A stretch of DNA of 64,000 nt from Oligella ureolytica DSM 18253 (GTDB lineage: Bacteria; Pseudomonadota; Gammaproteobacteria; Burkholderiales; Burkholderiaceae_B). A program made the position numbers and the translations under genes. The notes below the pieces were generated by a model. It made no database searches, was not told where the DNA came from, and worked only from the letters and a program-made list of their open reading frames with translations. The stretch covers positions 1 through 64,000 of the forward strand of contig NZ_KB892368.1 of NCBI RefSeq assembly GCF_000373745.1, in the 5' to 3' direction. Of the stretch, positions 53,232 through 62,417 are shown piece by piece (position 1 is the first letter of the stretch; each line of letters begins with the position of its first letter).

Positions 53232-53262
53232 AAAAAGGCTGCGCCGTCCGGCCAGCCTTTTT
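53232..53262 (-). terminator. Terminator-like hairpin between torA and torD
   Basis: AAAAAGGCTG (53232-53241) pairs with CAGCCTTTTT (53253-53262) around an 11-base loop and is followed by T in either direction. It probably lowers torD-ccm transcription relative to torECA. A second, imperfect hairpin lies just after the torA stop (53281-53312). Confidence 0.65.
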
Positions 53263-53314
53263 GATGGTAATAGCACCGCTATGCCTTAGTCATAAACTAA
53301 GAGAGGCATCGTGA

Positions 53315-55864
53315 TTAAGAAGCTTGCACTTCTTCCTCTTCCTCGTCATCAGGCACCGGTTGAATCGGATTGCCGTCGATATCGACTTCAATAGGACCAC
53401 CAAAGGAAGTCACTGCCGGCGCTTCACCACGGAAGAACTCTACCTCAACCAAGCACGTATTGGCACTCGGTCCCTGAGCTAACTGAGACGTACCGACATC
53501 AAGCGTGACCGTGTTGGGGTCGCCATAGGTATCTAAGGCACCGATTTCCGGTCCGGTTGGACCATACCAAGCACCCTCTTGGATGCGTACAACGCCTTTA
53601 GGGAAGTTTGGAGACACCACCAAGCCGGCTAATAACTGGCCACGGTCATTGAACACACGCACCAAGTCACCGGATTTGAGTCCTCGCATCATGGCGTCTT
53701 CAGGTCCCATATAAATAGGCTCACGACCCTGAACAGTATAAACTGCACGACGAGTCTCTGACTCACACGTCTGCGAGTGCAGGCGCGTATCGGGGTGCAC
53801 CGACTGTAACCACAGAGGATACTTGTCAGAGCCCGGACCACCGTGTGAACGCTCTGCCTTTTCCATCCAAATCGGATGGCCCGGGCAGTCGTCGTAACCA
53901 TAGCTGGCAATGCGTCGACTGAAAATCTCAATATAGCCTGACGGTGTACCTAAGGCATTAACCTCGGGGTCTTCACGAAAGTCGGCATGACGTACCCAGT
54001 TTGGCCCCTCCGGGAACAGCACATAGCCGGTTTCCCAGAACTCCTCAAACGGCGGCATAGGGATGTCCTTGCGGGCATTTTCTGCGCGACACTCTTCGTA
54101 CAGGAAGCGAACCCACTGCATCTCGTCCATATTGCGGCTGTATTCGATATCACGGTTCATACGACGGGCAAAGTTACGCCAAATATCAAAGTCGGAACGT
54201 GAGTGGTACAAAGGATCCACCAACTTATGCATGGCAATGACACCACGGTTTGAATACGAACCATAGGCATCAAGGTCGTTACGCTCATACGGCGTACACG
54301 CAGGCAACACAATATCAGCGAAGCGACACGTAGCAGTCCAGTTATAGTCAACCGACAAGACGGTTTCGAGCTCTAAATAAGCGCGTTTCATGCGGTTACG
54401 GTCTTGGTGACGATGCCACTGGTTACTACCGGAGAAAACCGCCATTTTATAAGGTGGTAAGGTAACCTCGGTACCGTTGAAATTAATTTTCTTACCGGGC
54501 TCTAATAAGGCATCAACTACCCGTGCGACCGGAATCACCGAACTATAGCCCTTATAATCATTATTATTGTGCTTAGGCGTACGACCGGTATCTAAGTTAA
54601 GCGGGAAGCTGCCCGGCATGGAAGCGCCGCTCGAGTTAACACCCACTGAACTATAGTGGTGTGAATAACTGATACCGCCACCCGGTAGACCAATCTGACC
54701 CAGCATAGAGGCAAGAATCGCACCCATCCAATACGGCTGCTCACCGTGCTGTTGACGCTGAATAGCCCAACCAAGCATCAATTGCGTGCGACCGGCCGCC
54801 ATCAGACGTGCCAACTCGCGAATATCGTCTGCCGCTACACCGCAAATTTCCGCAGCCCACTCAGGTGTTTTTTCAACCATATCAATGGTTTTACCCATCA
54901 GGTACGGCGTAAAGTCATCAAAGCCCATCGCATAGGTATCAATAAACTCGCGATCATACAGTTCTTCGGTAAAGAGCGTATGGGCAATCGCCAGCATAAG
55001 TGCTACGTCAGTCATCGGATTAACGTAAAGCTGATCAGAGCCTAAGTAGTTTTGAGTTTTACTCTTGACCGGGTCAATCGAAATCACCTTAATCTCGCCG
55101 GCGGCTACTTTATCCTTGAGCTTTTCAAGATAGGCAAAGGCCTCGTGCGTCTCGGTGTTCCAGCCTACTTGGAGGTTTTTGATGGGGTCATTAGCCCAGA
55201 GAATAATGGTATCTGTCTCTTGTAGAATAATATCCCACGACGTACCTTGAGAATAAACCTCGGTCGAACCCAAGATATACGGCATAATCATCTGACCGGC
55301 ACCGGTTGAATAGTCACCAGCCGTACCTACGCCATTACCGTGCATACCGACACCGCGCAACATGTGGTTACCGCAGCTATGCACCTGACCAACCGAGCGC
55401 CAGCCGACGTTGGCAATGTGTAGCGCCCAAGGTCCGTAATCCTTTTGGATACGCTCTAACTCTTCGTACAGAAGATCTAAGGCCTCGTCCCAGCTCACAC
55501 GAATGAAGCGATTATCGCCACGTTGTGAACGATCACTGTGCTGGCGCTTGCGATACCAATCCAAACGCACCATGGGATAGCGCACACGAGAGGCACTGTA
55601 AATCACATCTAAGGTACCGTCTAAAATAGGTGTCGGGTTTTTATCAAACTCAAAGGGCTTAATTTCTACCACTCGGTCAGCCACAACGCGGGCACGAAAT
55701 GCACCCCAATGCGCGCCTGAAAAGCGCCAACGTCCTAACTCCGGCGATGACGTTGTCGTAGCTTCTTGGGCTTTAACAATACCGGAACCGAGTAAGAAGC
55801 TGGGGACAGTGGCAACACCGGCTGATGCGGCCATCCCCTTTAGAAATTGACGACGTGTATGCAT
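53315..55864 (-). CDS. torA: Trimethylamine-N-oxide reductase TorA
   Basis: 849 residues. Periplasmic molybdenum enzyme of the DMSO reductase family without an N-terminal Fe-S cluster. Tat signal [14 protein letters not shown] at residues 3-16. The molybdenum ligand is most likely Ser186 in [10 protein letters not shown], the expected serine of TorA/BisC/DorA enzymes. Further family segments are [33 protein letters not shown] and [26 protein letters not shown]. Adjacent torC and torD fix the assignment as TMAO rather than biotin-sulfoxide reductase. The last 20 residues are highly acidic. Confidence 0.93.
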   Translation of the reverse strand: MHTRRQFLKGMAASAGVATVPSFLLGSGIVKAQEATTTSSPELGRWRFSGAHWGAFRARVVADRVVEIKPFEFDKNPTPILDGTLDVIYSASRVRYPMVRLDWYRKRQHSDRSQRGDNRFIRVSWDEALDLLYEELERIQKDYGPWALHIANVGWRSVGQVHSCGNHMLRGVGMHGNGVGTAGDYSTGAGQMIMPYILGSTEVYSQGTSWDIILQETDTIILWANDPIKNLQVGWNTETHEAFAYLEKLKDKVAAGEIKVISIDPVKSKTQNYLGSDQLYVNPMTDVALMLAIAHTLFTEELYDREFIDTYAMGFDDFTPYLMGKTIDMVEKTPEWAAEICGVAADDIRELARLMAAGRTQLMLGWAIQRQQHGEQPYWMGAILASMLGQIGLPGGGISYSHHYSSVGVNSSGASMPGSFPLNLDTGRTPKHNNNDYKGYSSVIPVARVVDALLEPGKKINFNGTEVTLPPYKMAVFSGSNQWHRHQDRNRMKRAYLELETVLSVDYNWTATCRFADIVLPACTPYERNDLDAYGSYSNRGVIAMHKLVDPLYHSRSDFDIWRNFARRMNRDIEYSRNMDEMQWVRFLYEECRAENARKDIPMPPFEEFWETGYVLFPEGPNWVRHADFREDPEVNALGTPSGYIEIFSRRIASYGYDDCPGHPIWMEKAERSHGGPGSDKYPLWLQSVHPDTRLHSQTCESETRRAVYTVQGREPIYMGPEDAMMRGLKSGDLVRVFNDRGQLLAGLVVSPNFPKGVVRIQEGAWYGPTGPEIGALDTYGDPNTVTLDVGTSQLAQGPSANTCLVEVEFFRGEAPAVTSFGGPIEVDIDGNPIQPVPDDEEEEEVQAS

Positions 55865-55882
55865 AAATATCTCTCCAAAATC

Positions 55883-57124
55883 TTAAGGACGTGCAGATTG
55901 AATAGTACTTTCTAACCCTGTCTCACTTGCAGTCGCAAAGTCAGATGAGTTCAGCTGTAAATACTTGAGCACAATATCTGCAGTATCATCATCCATATTG
56001 GTGAAACCAACCATACCCGCAAACAGACCAGGCCACTGGTTAGCATCATGGGATGCAGGTTGAGGTTGACGGTGACACACACTACAAGCATTATCATAAC
56101 TATGACGTGCAATATCCCAAATTGGCTCAACACTGGTCAATAAATGACCCGGTTCAATCCAGACACTCGCTCTGACCTTTTGCCACTCCAAGCCACTCAT
56201 TTCATCCATACGCGATTCGACAACAGAAATGAACTCTGAGTCCTTGTTAATATCACGATTTAAAATCGCATTGGTCACGTTCATACCGAACGTGTTGTAC
56301 CAAACTCGAGCTAAGCCCTTATTTTTGCGCCATAAATCCAACTCAACCAAGAGCGCACTATCGGTCGCTTCAAGGATTTTAACCGGTGTACTGACCTCAA
56401 TTGAACCAATTTGATTGCTTAAACCCTGATCCGAGTAAATTGCTTGTGGCGCAACCGAAATATAAGAACCGCCCGGACTGGCGTTGACATGGCTCGCCTC
56501 AGAAAGTAAGGAAGCGAATGCCGGGTTGCCTGCACCCTTAATTTCAGGTAACTCGTGGGCAATCCCGCGGTGACAATCCACGCAACTGGCATTACGCTCA
56601 GCCGCACTGCGCATCATCATTTGTGACGTCACCTTCATCTTATCGAAGTCCATGCTGTCATAATCGTGACAGTTACGGCACTCCTTGGAGTTGTTGGCTT
56701 TAAAACGAGCCCACTCACGCTGCGCTAACACCAGACGATGCTCTAAGAACTTCTCACGTGTACCGATAGTACCCACCACGTGACTCAACACCTCACGTGA
56801 GGCCTGCATCTTGCGGGCGATCTTGTCTGTGAACTCATGCGGTACGTGACAGTCCATACAGTAAGCACGAACCCCTGTGCGGTTCTTCCAGTGGACTGTC
56901 TTTTGTAGCTCAGGTAGCAGGTTATCGCCCATCGTATGACAGGAAACACAGAATTCTTCGGTGTTAGTATAGTCCATACCTGCGTTAAAACTTGCCCAGA
57001 ACCCAACACCGGCAATAAAGCCACCGGTGACTAACAGCCCCAAACCAATACGGCGAGCCGGACGCGTAAACCAATCATAGATCCAACGAAATAAATTCGC
57101 TATCCAACGAAATATTGCTCTCAT
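55883..57124 (-). CDS. torC: Pentaheme cytochrome c TorC
   Basis: 413 residues. An N-terminal membrane anchor (about 25-50) and a NapC/NirT tetraheme domain with four CxxCH sites (CVSCH, CMDCH, CRNCH, CVDCH), followed by a C-terminal domain with a fifth (CSVCH, in the last 90 residues). This fusion is the TorC hallmark: it takes electrons from quinol and hands them to TorA. Maturation needs the Ccm system encoded just downstream. 18 bp before torA. Confidence 0.95.
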   Translation of the reverse strand: MRAIFRWIANLFRWIYDWFTRPARRIGLGLLVTGGFIAGVGFWASFNAGMDYTNTEEFCVSCHTMGDNLLPELQKTVHWKNRTGVRAYCMDCHVPHEFTDKIARKMQASREVLSHVVGTIGTREKFLEHRLVLAQREWARFKANNSKECRNCHDYDSMDFDKMKVTSQMMMRSAAERNASCVDCHRGIAHELPEIKGAGNPAFASLLSEASHVNASPGGSYISVAPQAIYSDQGLSNQIGSIEVSTPVKILEATDSALLVELDLWRKNKGLARVWYNTFGMNVTNAILNRDINKDSEFISVVESRMDEMSGLEWQKVRASVWIEPGHLLTSVEPIWDIARHSYDNACSVCHRQPQPASHDANQWPGLFAGMVGFTNMDDDTADIVLKYLQLNSSDFATASETGLESTIQSARP

Positions 57125-57276
57125 GGCTTATACCTTTAATTATTACTTATTGAATAAAAGCAATCGTCCAACCTCTTTATTGAAGCTAATTGCTCTGACG
57201 TAAAATAAATTATCATAAAACAAGTGACGGCCAGCCGATCATTTTCCCCACCGGGCGGGCACCGACAGACTGACTA

Positions 57277-57471
57277 TCATGGTCCCGGAGGCCCCCAGAA
57301 CAACTCCTGACCAAACCAAACAACAAAACCATAAGCACAGATTAATAAAAGCGTAAAAATGGGTAAAACTATAAAACCCATTAATAAAAAACGCTTCCAT
57401 TCAGAAACTTTTTTGTCACTTGGTTGAAGATTATTTTGATCCTTGATAGCGGAAGATTGAGCTTGACTCAT
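57277..57471 (-). CDS. torE: TorE/NapE-like small membrane protein
   Basis: 64 residues from the ATG at 57471, preceded by GGAG; a longer in-frame start at 57510 is less likely. One membrane helix with the NapE/TorE pattern WKRFLLMGFIVLPIFTLLLICAYGFVVWFGQELFWGPPGP. Function of the family is unknown. Leads the torECA genes, as torE does in Shewanella-type operons; 152 noncoding bases separate it from torC. Confidence 0.85.
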   Translation of the reverse strand: MSQAQSSAIKDQNNLQPSDKKVSEWKRFLLMGFIVLPIFTLLLICAYGFVVWFGQELFWGPPGP

Positions 57472-57535
57472 AACGGACTCCAAAAACTTCAAACAAAAGC
57501 AAAACACCATTCAACATGAAGGCCATGCACAAAGG

Positions 57536-57565
57536 ATTGTAGCATTGACGATACAAAGTTGTTAA
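57536..57565 (-). promoter_or_regulatory. Promoter of torECA
   Basis: On the minus strand TTAACA (57560-57565), an 18-base spacer and TACAAT (57536-57541). The predicted start is near 57529, giving a leader of about 58 bases. Confidence 0.55.
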
Positions 57566-57571
57566 GTGATA

Positions 57572-57613
57572 TTACCGTGACAAACAAGAAATAACAGCCA
57601 GTTGTCACAGTAA
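57572..57613. promoter_or_regulatory. Paired activator-type elements upstream of torE
   Basis: TTACCGTGACAA (57572-57583) and, inverted, TTGTCACAGTAA (57602-57613) differ at one of 12 positions and are 30 bp apart centre to centre, about three helical turns. The proximal copy is centred near -49 of the predicted torE start. A near-identical element occurs upstream of narK1. Confidence 0.6.
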
Positions 57614-57899
57614 TTTTTTGACTTTATGATACGATCCACACCTACATTCTTAATGAATTTAAAAAATTAAGAACCTAGGGTTGGTCCCAATACCCATTAT
57701 TCTATTACGCCTATTATTATCACAGTTTAATAATGATCAACATTGTCACTCATTAGACATTTCTAAAATAAAACGATTTAGTTATAAATCTGGTCTCTCA
57801 GTGTCCTCTAAAAATGCAATATCTAAATACTTAACTCATTATTCGTAATACACTAGAACGCATCAAATTTAACAATGAATATTAAGAGAGTGATTAAAT

Positions 57900-58334
57900 A
57901 TGAACGATAAGAACATTCCTGAAGGTTTCATTGCATTAGACCGTGATAGTCCTTTTTCGGATTTGACTGGTCCTTATTATGAGAAACTGGATACTAACGG
58001 CAAACACGAAGTACTCGGACTTCGTCTACGTCATGAACATCTTAATAAAGCCCGTATGGCACATGGCGGTCTTTTTATGACCATAGCGGATAATGCCTTG
58101 GGCGATGCAATCCTGGCACAATCAGACGAGCCCATTTCCTTTGCCACCGTCAGTTTTAGTAGTGAATTTTTATCAGCTGGACGCGAAGGAGACTGGGTAG
58201 AGGCACGAGTTGCTATCAACCGTCGCGGTCGACGCCTGATCTTTGCTCAATGTGCCTTGAGCATTGAAGGTAAAAACATCTTTAATGCTAGTGCTGTCTT
58301 TACCATCCTTGAGAAAAAACAAACTCTCGATTGA
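57900..58334 (+). CDS. PaaI-family hotdog thioesterase
   Basis: 144 residues. Single hotdog domain with the PaaI/YbgC-type active segment HLNKARMAHGGLFMTIADNALGDAI (HGG followed by the helix with the catalytic Asp) and the closing strands FATVSFSSEFLSAGREGDWVEARV. Probably hydrolyses an acyl- or aryl-CoA; substrate unknown. It lies alone between the tor and nar genes and converges with narL. Confidence 0.85.
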   Translation: MNDKNIPEGFIALDRDSPFSDLTGPYYEKLDTNGKHEVLGLRLRHEHLNKARMAHGGLFMTIADNALGDAILAQSDEPISFATVSFSSEFLSAGREGDWVEARVAINRRGRRLIFAQCALSIEGKNIFNASAVFTILEKKQTLD

Positions 58335-58383
58335 TGCTATTACTCAGCTATGACAATGTGCCACTTCGGATGTGGCAGTGGTA

Positions 58384-59073
58384 CTAATGATCAGCTTGAA
58401 TGTTAAACTGTACAGCAATAACCGCTGCCTGGACTCGGCTATTTACCTCGAGTTTCTTTAAAACATTTTGCACATGTACTTTCACAGTATTTTCAGCAAC
58501 ATCCAGACTCCTAGCAATCTGCTTATTACTTTCCCCTGCAGCAATATAGGCTAGGATTTCACGCTCACGATTTGTTAGCTGATCGATCTTCACCTGATTA
58601 GCATTGAGCTCCTGAGAATCCTCTTGTGGTGATTTAAGCGCAGCATTCGTAGAGATAATCTGATTTAGAAGTTTTTGAGTCATCTCTGGAGAAAATACGG
58701 TATCACCATTTAAGGCTTTATCAATAGATTCCAGCAAAAAATCCGCCTCAATATTTTTTAATAAAAAGCCTTTGGCGCCTAGCTGCATGCACTCTGTTAG
58801 ATCAGTAGCATCCTCAGAGACAGTCAGCATAAGAACTACTTGCTCCGGATTAATATTCATAATTTGCTGGAGTGTTTCCTTACCATTCATCACGGGCATT
58901 GACAGGTCAAGCAAAATAATATCGGGGCTATACTTGGCCATCATCTTGACTCCCTCAAGCCCATCAGCAGCCTCTGCCACTACTTCATACCTAGACTCAG
59001 CCTCGCGCTGAATCAAAGACTTCAAGCCACTCCTGAAAAGTGTATGATCATCAATCAATAAAATCTTAACCAT
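58384..59073 (-). CDS. narL: Nitrate/nitrite response regulator NarL
   Basis: 229 residues. Receiver domain (1-125) with the acidic pocket IDDH and phosphorylation site Asp56 (ILLDLSMPVMNG), then a LuxR-type HTH (LTNREREILAYIAAGESNKQIARSLDVAENTVKVHVQNVLKKLEV). The partner NarX is encoded 24 bp upstream. Likely targets include narK and other anaerobic respiratory genes. Confidence 0.93.
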   Translation of the reverse strand: MVKILLIDDHTLFRSGLKSLIQREAESRYEVVAEAADGLEGVKMMAKYSPDIILLDLSMPVMNGKETLQQIMNINPEQVVLMLTVSEDATDLTECMQLGAKGFLLKNIEADFLLESIDKALNGDTVFSPEMTQKLLNQIISTNAALKSPQEDSQELNANQVKIDQLTNREREILAYIAAGESNKQIARSLDVAENTVKVHVQNVLKKLEVNSRVQAAVIAVQFNIQADH

Positions 59074-59097
59074 TTATGTTGCTCATATTATTTTATC

Positions 59098-60990
59098 TTA
59101 GGCCATTCTGGGAATAACTAAACGGAGCTCTGTCCCTTTGTCAGGTTGCGATTCGATACTTAGCTGTCCACCGATTTTCTGCGCCCGCTCTTCCATAATT
59201 AATAATCCAGCATGCTCCAAAGACTTTTCTCGTAAAATATCTTTCTCAAAGCCTTGCCCATTATCCACTACTTTAATGATGTAGTTTTCTTCGTCAGTGT
59301 ATATTTGCAAAGCTACCTTAGTCGCATTGGCATGCTTACGAATATTGGAAAGAGCTTCCTGAATGATTAATACAACCTCCAACTTTTCCTTATCTGACAG
59401 GTGGATATTACTCGCTTCAACCATTGCCGTTACGTCTATATTAGTCTGCTGCCTAAAACGCTTTATCAATTCTTCCAAGTGATGAGAAAAGGACTCTAAA
59501 CGTAATGGTGTCCTGAAGTTTAATAACAACTCACGTACATTATCATAGCTTTCCTTAAGTCCATCTTTGATAAAAGCCAAGTTTTCACTAGCTTCGGCTT
59601 TATTATCCGCATGAAAAGCTTTTTCAAGCATTTGCACTTGTAAATTAAGAAAGTTCAAGGTCTGGGCAATAGAATCATGAAGCCCTTGAGCCAAGACATT
59701 GCGTTCTTCTAGCACCGCGATTCTACTACTTCTCTCGAGTAGTCGCACCCCACCGATCGCCACACCCAACTGATTGGCTAATGACTCAATCAAATGCTTT
59801 TTGGGTACATTCAGCTCTTGGGAATCATAGCTAAAAAAAGTGATAATCCCTATTTTCTCCCTATCATAAAAAATCGGAAAAATATGCAGTGATTTATATG
59901 TACCGACTGAGCAAGGAGGCTCACTTTGTAAAAAACTTTGTATCGCTGTTTCTTCTGCTGCAGAGTCCGTCACTGCAAAACGACCACAATAGCACTCATC
60001 GAAGCGTCCACACTTTAAAGAGCTTCTTAAGTCATTGGATAAATTAATCTCAGCAACTAGCTGCATCTCCTGGGCATTATAGTCAAGCAGGCGAATGGCA
60101 CCAGCATCTGCCTTAATAATTGGCATGACCTGAGCTAAAAACCCCTGGCAAATCGTTTTAATATCGTACTGATCATGCAAAAAAGAGGTCACGCGGTAAA
60201 GTGACTCTAGCTCCGAATTCCGCATCTGTAAAGCATGCGTTTTTTCTTTTATGTTTTCTTCCAAGCCACGATGAACCTCTTCCAAACGTTTGGTCATTTT
60301 GTTATAGCCAATACTTAATAAACCAAACTCATCATCTCGCTGATTAAGGGTTTCTTGATACGAAAAATCACCTTGTTGTGCATGTGCAAAAGCATAATTC
60401 AGTCGCTGCAGTGGTCGGATTATCAAACGACACAATATATACAGCATCACAATTGAACCTGCAACAACTAAGGCTATCAAAAAGTATTGATGAAAATTAA
60501 GACGAGTCAGTGTATTAGCATTACTTCTCTCAACCATTTGCACCAAAGCATCAATCTCACTAATAAAAATCGTCGCTTTCTCATAATCAAAAGCCCCCCT
60601 CTCACCCTCAACCAACTCAGCTCGCACACGATCATTCCATATTTGGAGGATTAAGTTAGCCTGCTCAGTAATTTCTTTATCTTTGGGCAACATCAAGGGA
60701 CGCTTGGGATCCCCCTCAACCAGTCGATTAAGAACCTCACTAAAATCATCCGTTGCTGCTAAGACTGTCGCTTTATCATGAGTATGATCAAGAATTGCCA
60801 ACTTGTAAGTCCGCATACGCAAACTACCGGCATCATTAATCGCCGCCGCTGCCCCCTCAAGCTGCCAAAGCAGTGAGAGGGTAAAGAAGAGAGATAAAAG
60901 GGCACTTATCCACCAGATAGTCGTAACAACAAATAGCTTTGTTGATAGTTTTTTCCTCAGTGGTAATCCCGAGAAAGGAATTTTTTCCAT
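59098..60990 (-). CDS. narX: Nitrate/nitrite sensor histidine kinase NarX
   Basis: 630 residues. Two membrane helices (about 20-42 and 168-188) flank a periplasmic PilJ-type sensor with the nitrate P-box (NDAGSLRMRTYKLA, 52-65). HAMP (about 190-240), a coiled signalling helix and a GAF-like central module (about 265-420) follow, the last with a Cys cluster KCGRFDECYCG (Cys327, 333, 335). The HisKA_3 domain has its phospho-His at 438 (GLHDSIAQT), then N box (ALSNIRKHANA) and G box (DNGQGFE). Three bp after narK2. Confidence 0.93.
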   Translation of the reverse strand: MEKIPFSGLPLRKKLSTKLFVVTTIWWISALLSLFFTLSLLWQLEGAAAAINDAGSLRMRTYKLAILDHTHDKATVLAATDDFSEVLNRLVEGDPKRPLMLPKDKEITEQANLILQIWNDRVRAELVEGERGAFDYEKATIFISEIDALVQMVERSNANTLTRLNFHQYFLIALVVAGSIVMLYILCRLIIRPLQRLNYAFAHAQQGDFSYQETLNQRDDEFGLLSIGYNKMTKRLEEVHRGLEENIKEKTHALQMRNSELESLYRVTSFLHDQYDIKTICQGFLAQVMPIIKADAGAIRLLDYNAQEMQLVAEINLSNDLRSSLKCGRFDECYCGRFAVTDSAAEETAIQSFLQSEPPCSVGTYKSLHIFPIFYDREKIGIITFFSYDSQELNVPKKHLIESLANQLGVAIGGVRLLERSSRIAVLEERNVLAQGLHDSIAQTLNFLNLQVQMLEKAFHADNKAEASENLAFIKDGLKESYDNVRELLLNFRTPLRLESFSHHLEELIKRFRQQTNIDVTAMVEASNIHLSDKEKLEVVLIIQEALSNIRKHANATKVALQIYTDEENYIIKVVDNGQGFEKDILREKSLEHAGLLIMEERAQKIGGQLSIESQPDKGTELRLVIPRMA

Positions 60991-60993
60991 AAT

Positions 60994-62373
60994 TTAACAC
61001 TTATAACGTGCATTTTTACGCGCATAGTACCAATAGTTTAATAAGACACAACTAATATAGAAAATTATAAACCCAATGAAGGCAGCACTGATGCTTCCAG
61101 TCATTTCTAGCGCCATACCGTAGCTTTTAGGAATAAAAAAACCACCATAAGCAGCGATTGCTGCACTAAAACCAACCACTGTCGCACCTTCTTTTGCTGC
61201 TGTTTTTTCCGCTTCTTCTCTTGATATAAGCCCCGCTTCCGCACGGTAACCATGTACTTTAGAAAAAATAATTGGAATCTGCATAAAGGTTGAGCCGTTG
61301 CCAATACCACTCAAAGCAAAAAGCACCATAAAAGCTATAAAGAAACCAAGAAAATTACCGGAGGTTCCTTCAGACGGTAACGAAGCAATTACCCCACAAA
61401 TCGCTATCACCATACCGATAAATACCCAATGCGTCACGCGAGCGCCGCCTAATTTATCCGAGATCCAACCGCCAACAGGACGAGTGATAGCTCCAATAAG
61501 AGGTCCGAAAAACGCCAAATGCAAGGCATTTTGATCTGCAAATTGGTTTCTCAGTAAAAATGGAAAAGCTGCTGAAAAGCCAATAAATGAACCAAAGGTA
61601 CCTAAATAAAGCCAACACATATACCAATTATGTTTGCTTTTAAGTGCTGTTAGCTGATCTTTGAAACTCGCCTTCATCAAGCTTAAATCATTCATACCAA
61701 ACCAAGCTAATAGACCGGATAACACAATAAACGGCACCCAAACAAAGCCTGCATTTTGCAACCAAATAGTTTGTGTTGCGCCATTAGTTACTATTTGTTG
61801 ACCTTCACCACCAAGCGCTCCAAAAATACTGAAACCGACAACCACTGGGATTAAGAACTGCATAATGGAAATACCTAAATTTCCGAGACCCGCGTTAAGT
61901 CCGAGGGCTGTACCCTTTTTATCCTTAGGAAAGAAATAACTGATATTTGCCATACTGGAACTGAAGTTACCACTACCGAAACCACAGAAAAGCGCCAAAA
62001 TTAATAAGGTACTGTAACTAGTCTCTGGGTTCTGTACGGCAATCCCTAAACCTAGGGACGGAATTAACAACAGTAAAGTTGAAATGGCGGTCCAACGACG
62101 ACCACCAAAAATAGGTACTACAAATGAATAAAATATTCTCAAGGTCGCACCCGATAGAGCAGGCGCTCCAATAAGCCAGGCTTGCTGATTAGCCGTCAAT
62201 TCAAATCCTACTTGTGGAAGATAAACGACCGTAACACTCCATAACTGCCACACAATAAAGGCCAGCGCCAGTGCGAAAATGGATAGTGAGAGGTTTCGAT
62301 TAGCAATTTTTTTGCCGGTATCTTCCCAAAACTCAGGACTTTCCACACGCCAGTCGGTTAATACATATCTCAT
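60994..62373 (-). CDS. narK2: Nitrate/nitrite transporter NarK2-like
   Basis: 459 residues, 12 predicted helices, NarK/NNP family of the MFS. The nitrate-signature glycine-rich motifs are visible in helix 5 (GLNAGLGNLGISIMQFLIPVVVG) and helix 11 (GFSAAIAAYGGFFIPKSYG). A preceding 30-residue cytoplasmic stretch (SPEFWEDTGKKIANRNL) is typical of the NarK2 nitrate/nitrite antiporter type. Second of narK1-narK2-narX-narL. Confidence 0.9.
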   Translation of the reverse strand: MRYVLTDWRVESPEFWEDTGKKIANRNLSLSIFALALAFIVWQLWSVTVVYLPQVGFELTANQQAWLIGAPALSGATLRIFYSFVVPIFGGRRWTAISTLLLLIPSLGLGIAVQNPETSYSTLLILALFCGFGSGNFSSSMANISYFFPKDKKGTALGLNAGLGNLGISIMQFLIPVVVGFSIFGALGGEGQQIVTNGATQTIWLQNAGFVWVPFIVLSGLLAWFGMNDLSLMKASFKDQLTALKSKHNWYMCWLYLGTFGSFIGFSAAFPFLLRNQFADQNALHLAFFGPLIGAITRPVGGWISDKLGGARVTHWVFIGMVIAICGVIASLPSEGTSGNFLGFFIAFMVLFALSGIGNGSTFMQIPIIFSKVHGYRAEAGLISREEAEKTAAKEGATVVGFSAAIAAYGGFFIPKSYGMALEMTGSISAAFIGFIIFYISCVLLNYWYYARKNARYKC

Positions 62374-62417
62374 GATAATGTCCTCATTATTGAGTCAAAA
62401 AATTGATTAATTACTTA

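Larger units (their letters stand above)
57472..57899. other. Divergent intergenic region, torE / thioesterase
   Basis: 428 bases without a gene. The torE promoter and its upstream inverted repeat occupy 57536-57613. A TACCCAT heptamer matching the NarL consensus TACYYMT lies at about 57691 but lacks the paired second heptamer. I see no confident promoter for the plus-strand thioesterase. Confidence 0.5.

Noticed and set aside
57691-57697. NarL heptamer TACCCAT upstream of torE
   Set aside because: A single heptamer is expected often by chance, and the second inverted heptamer at 2-bp spacing is absent.
58350-58376. TGCCAC/GTGGCA hairpin between the thioesterase gene and narL as a terminator
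   Set aside because: The stem is only 6 bp and no T run follows on either strand.
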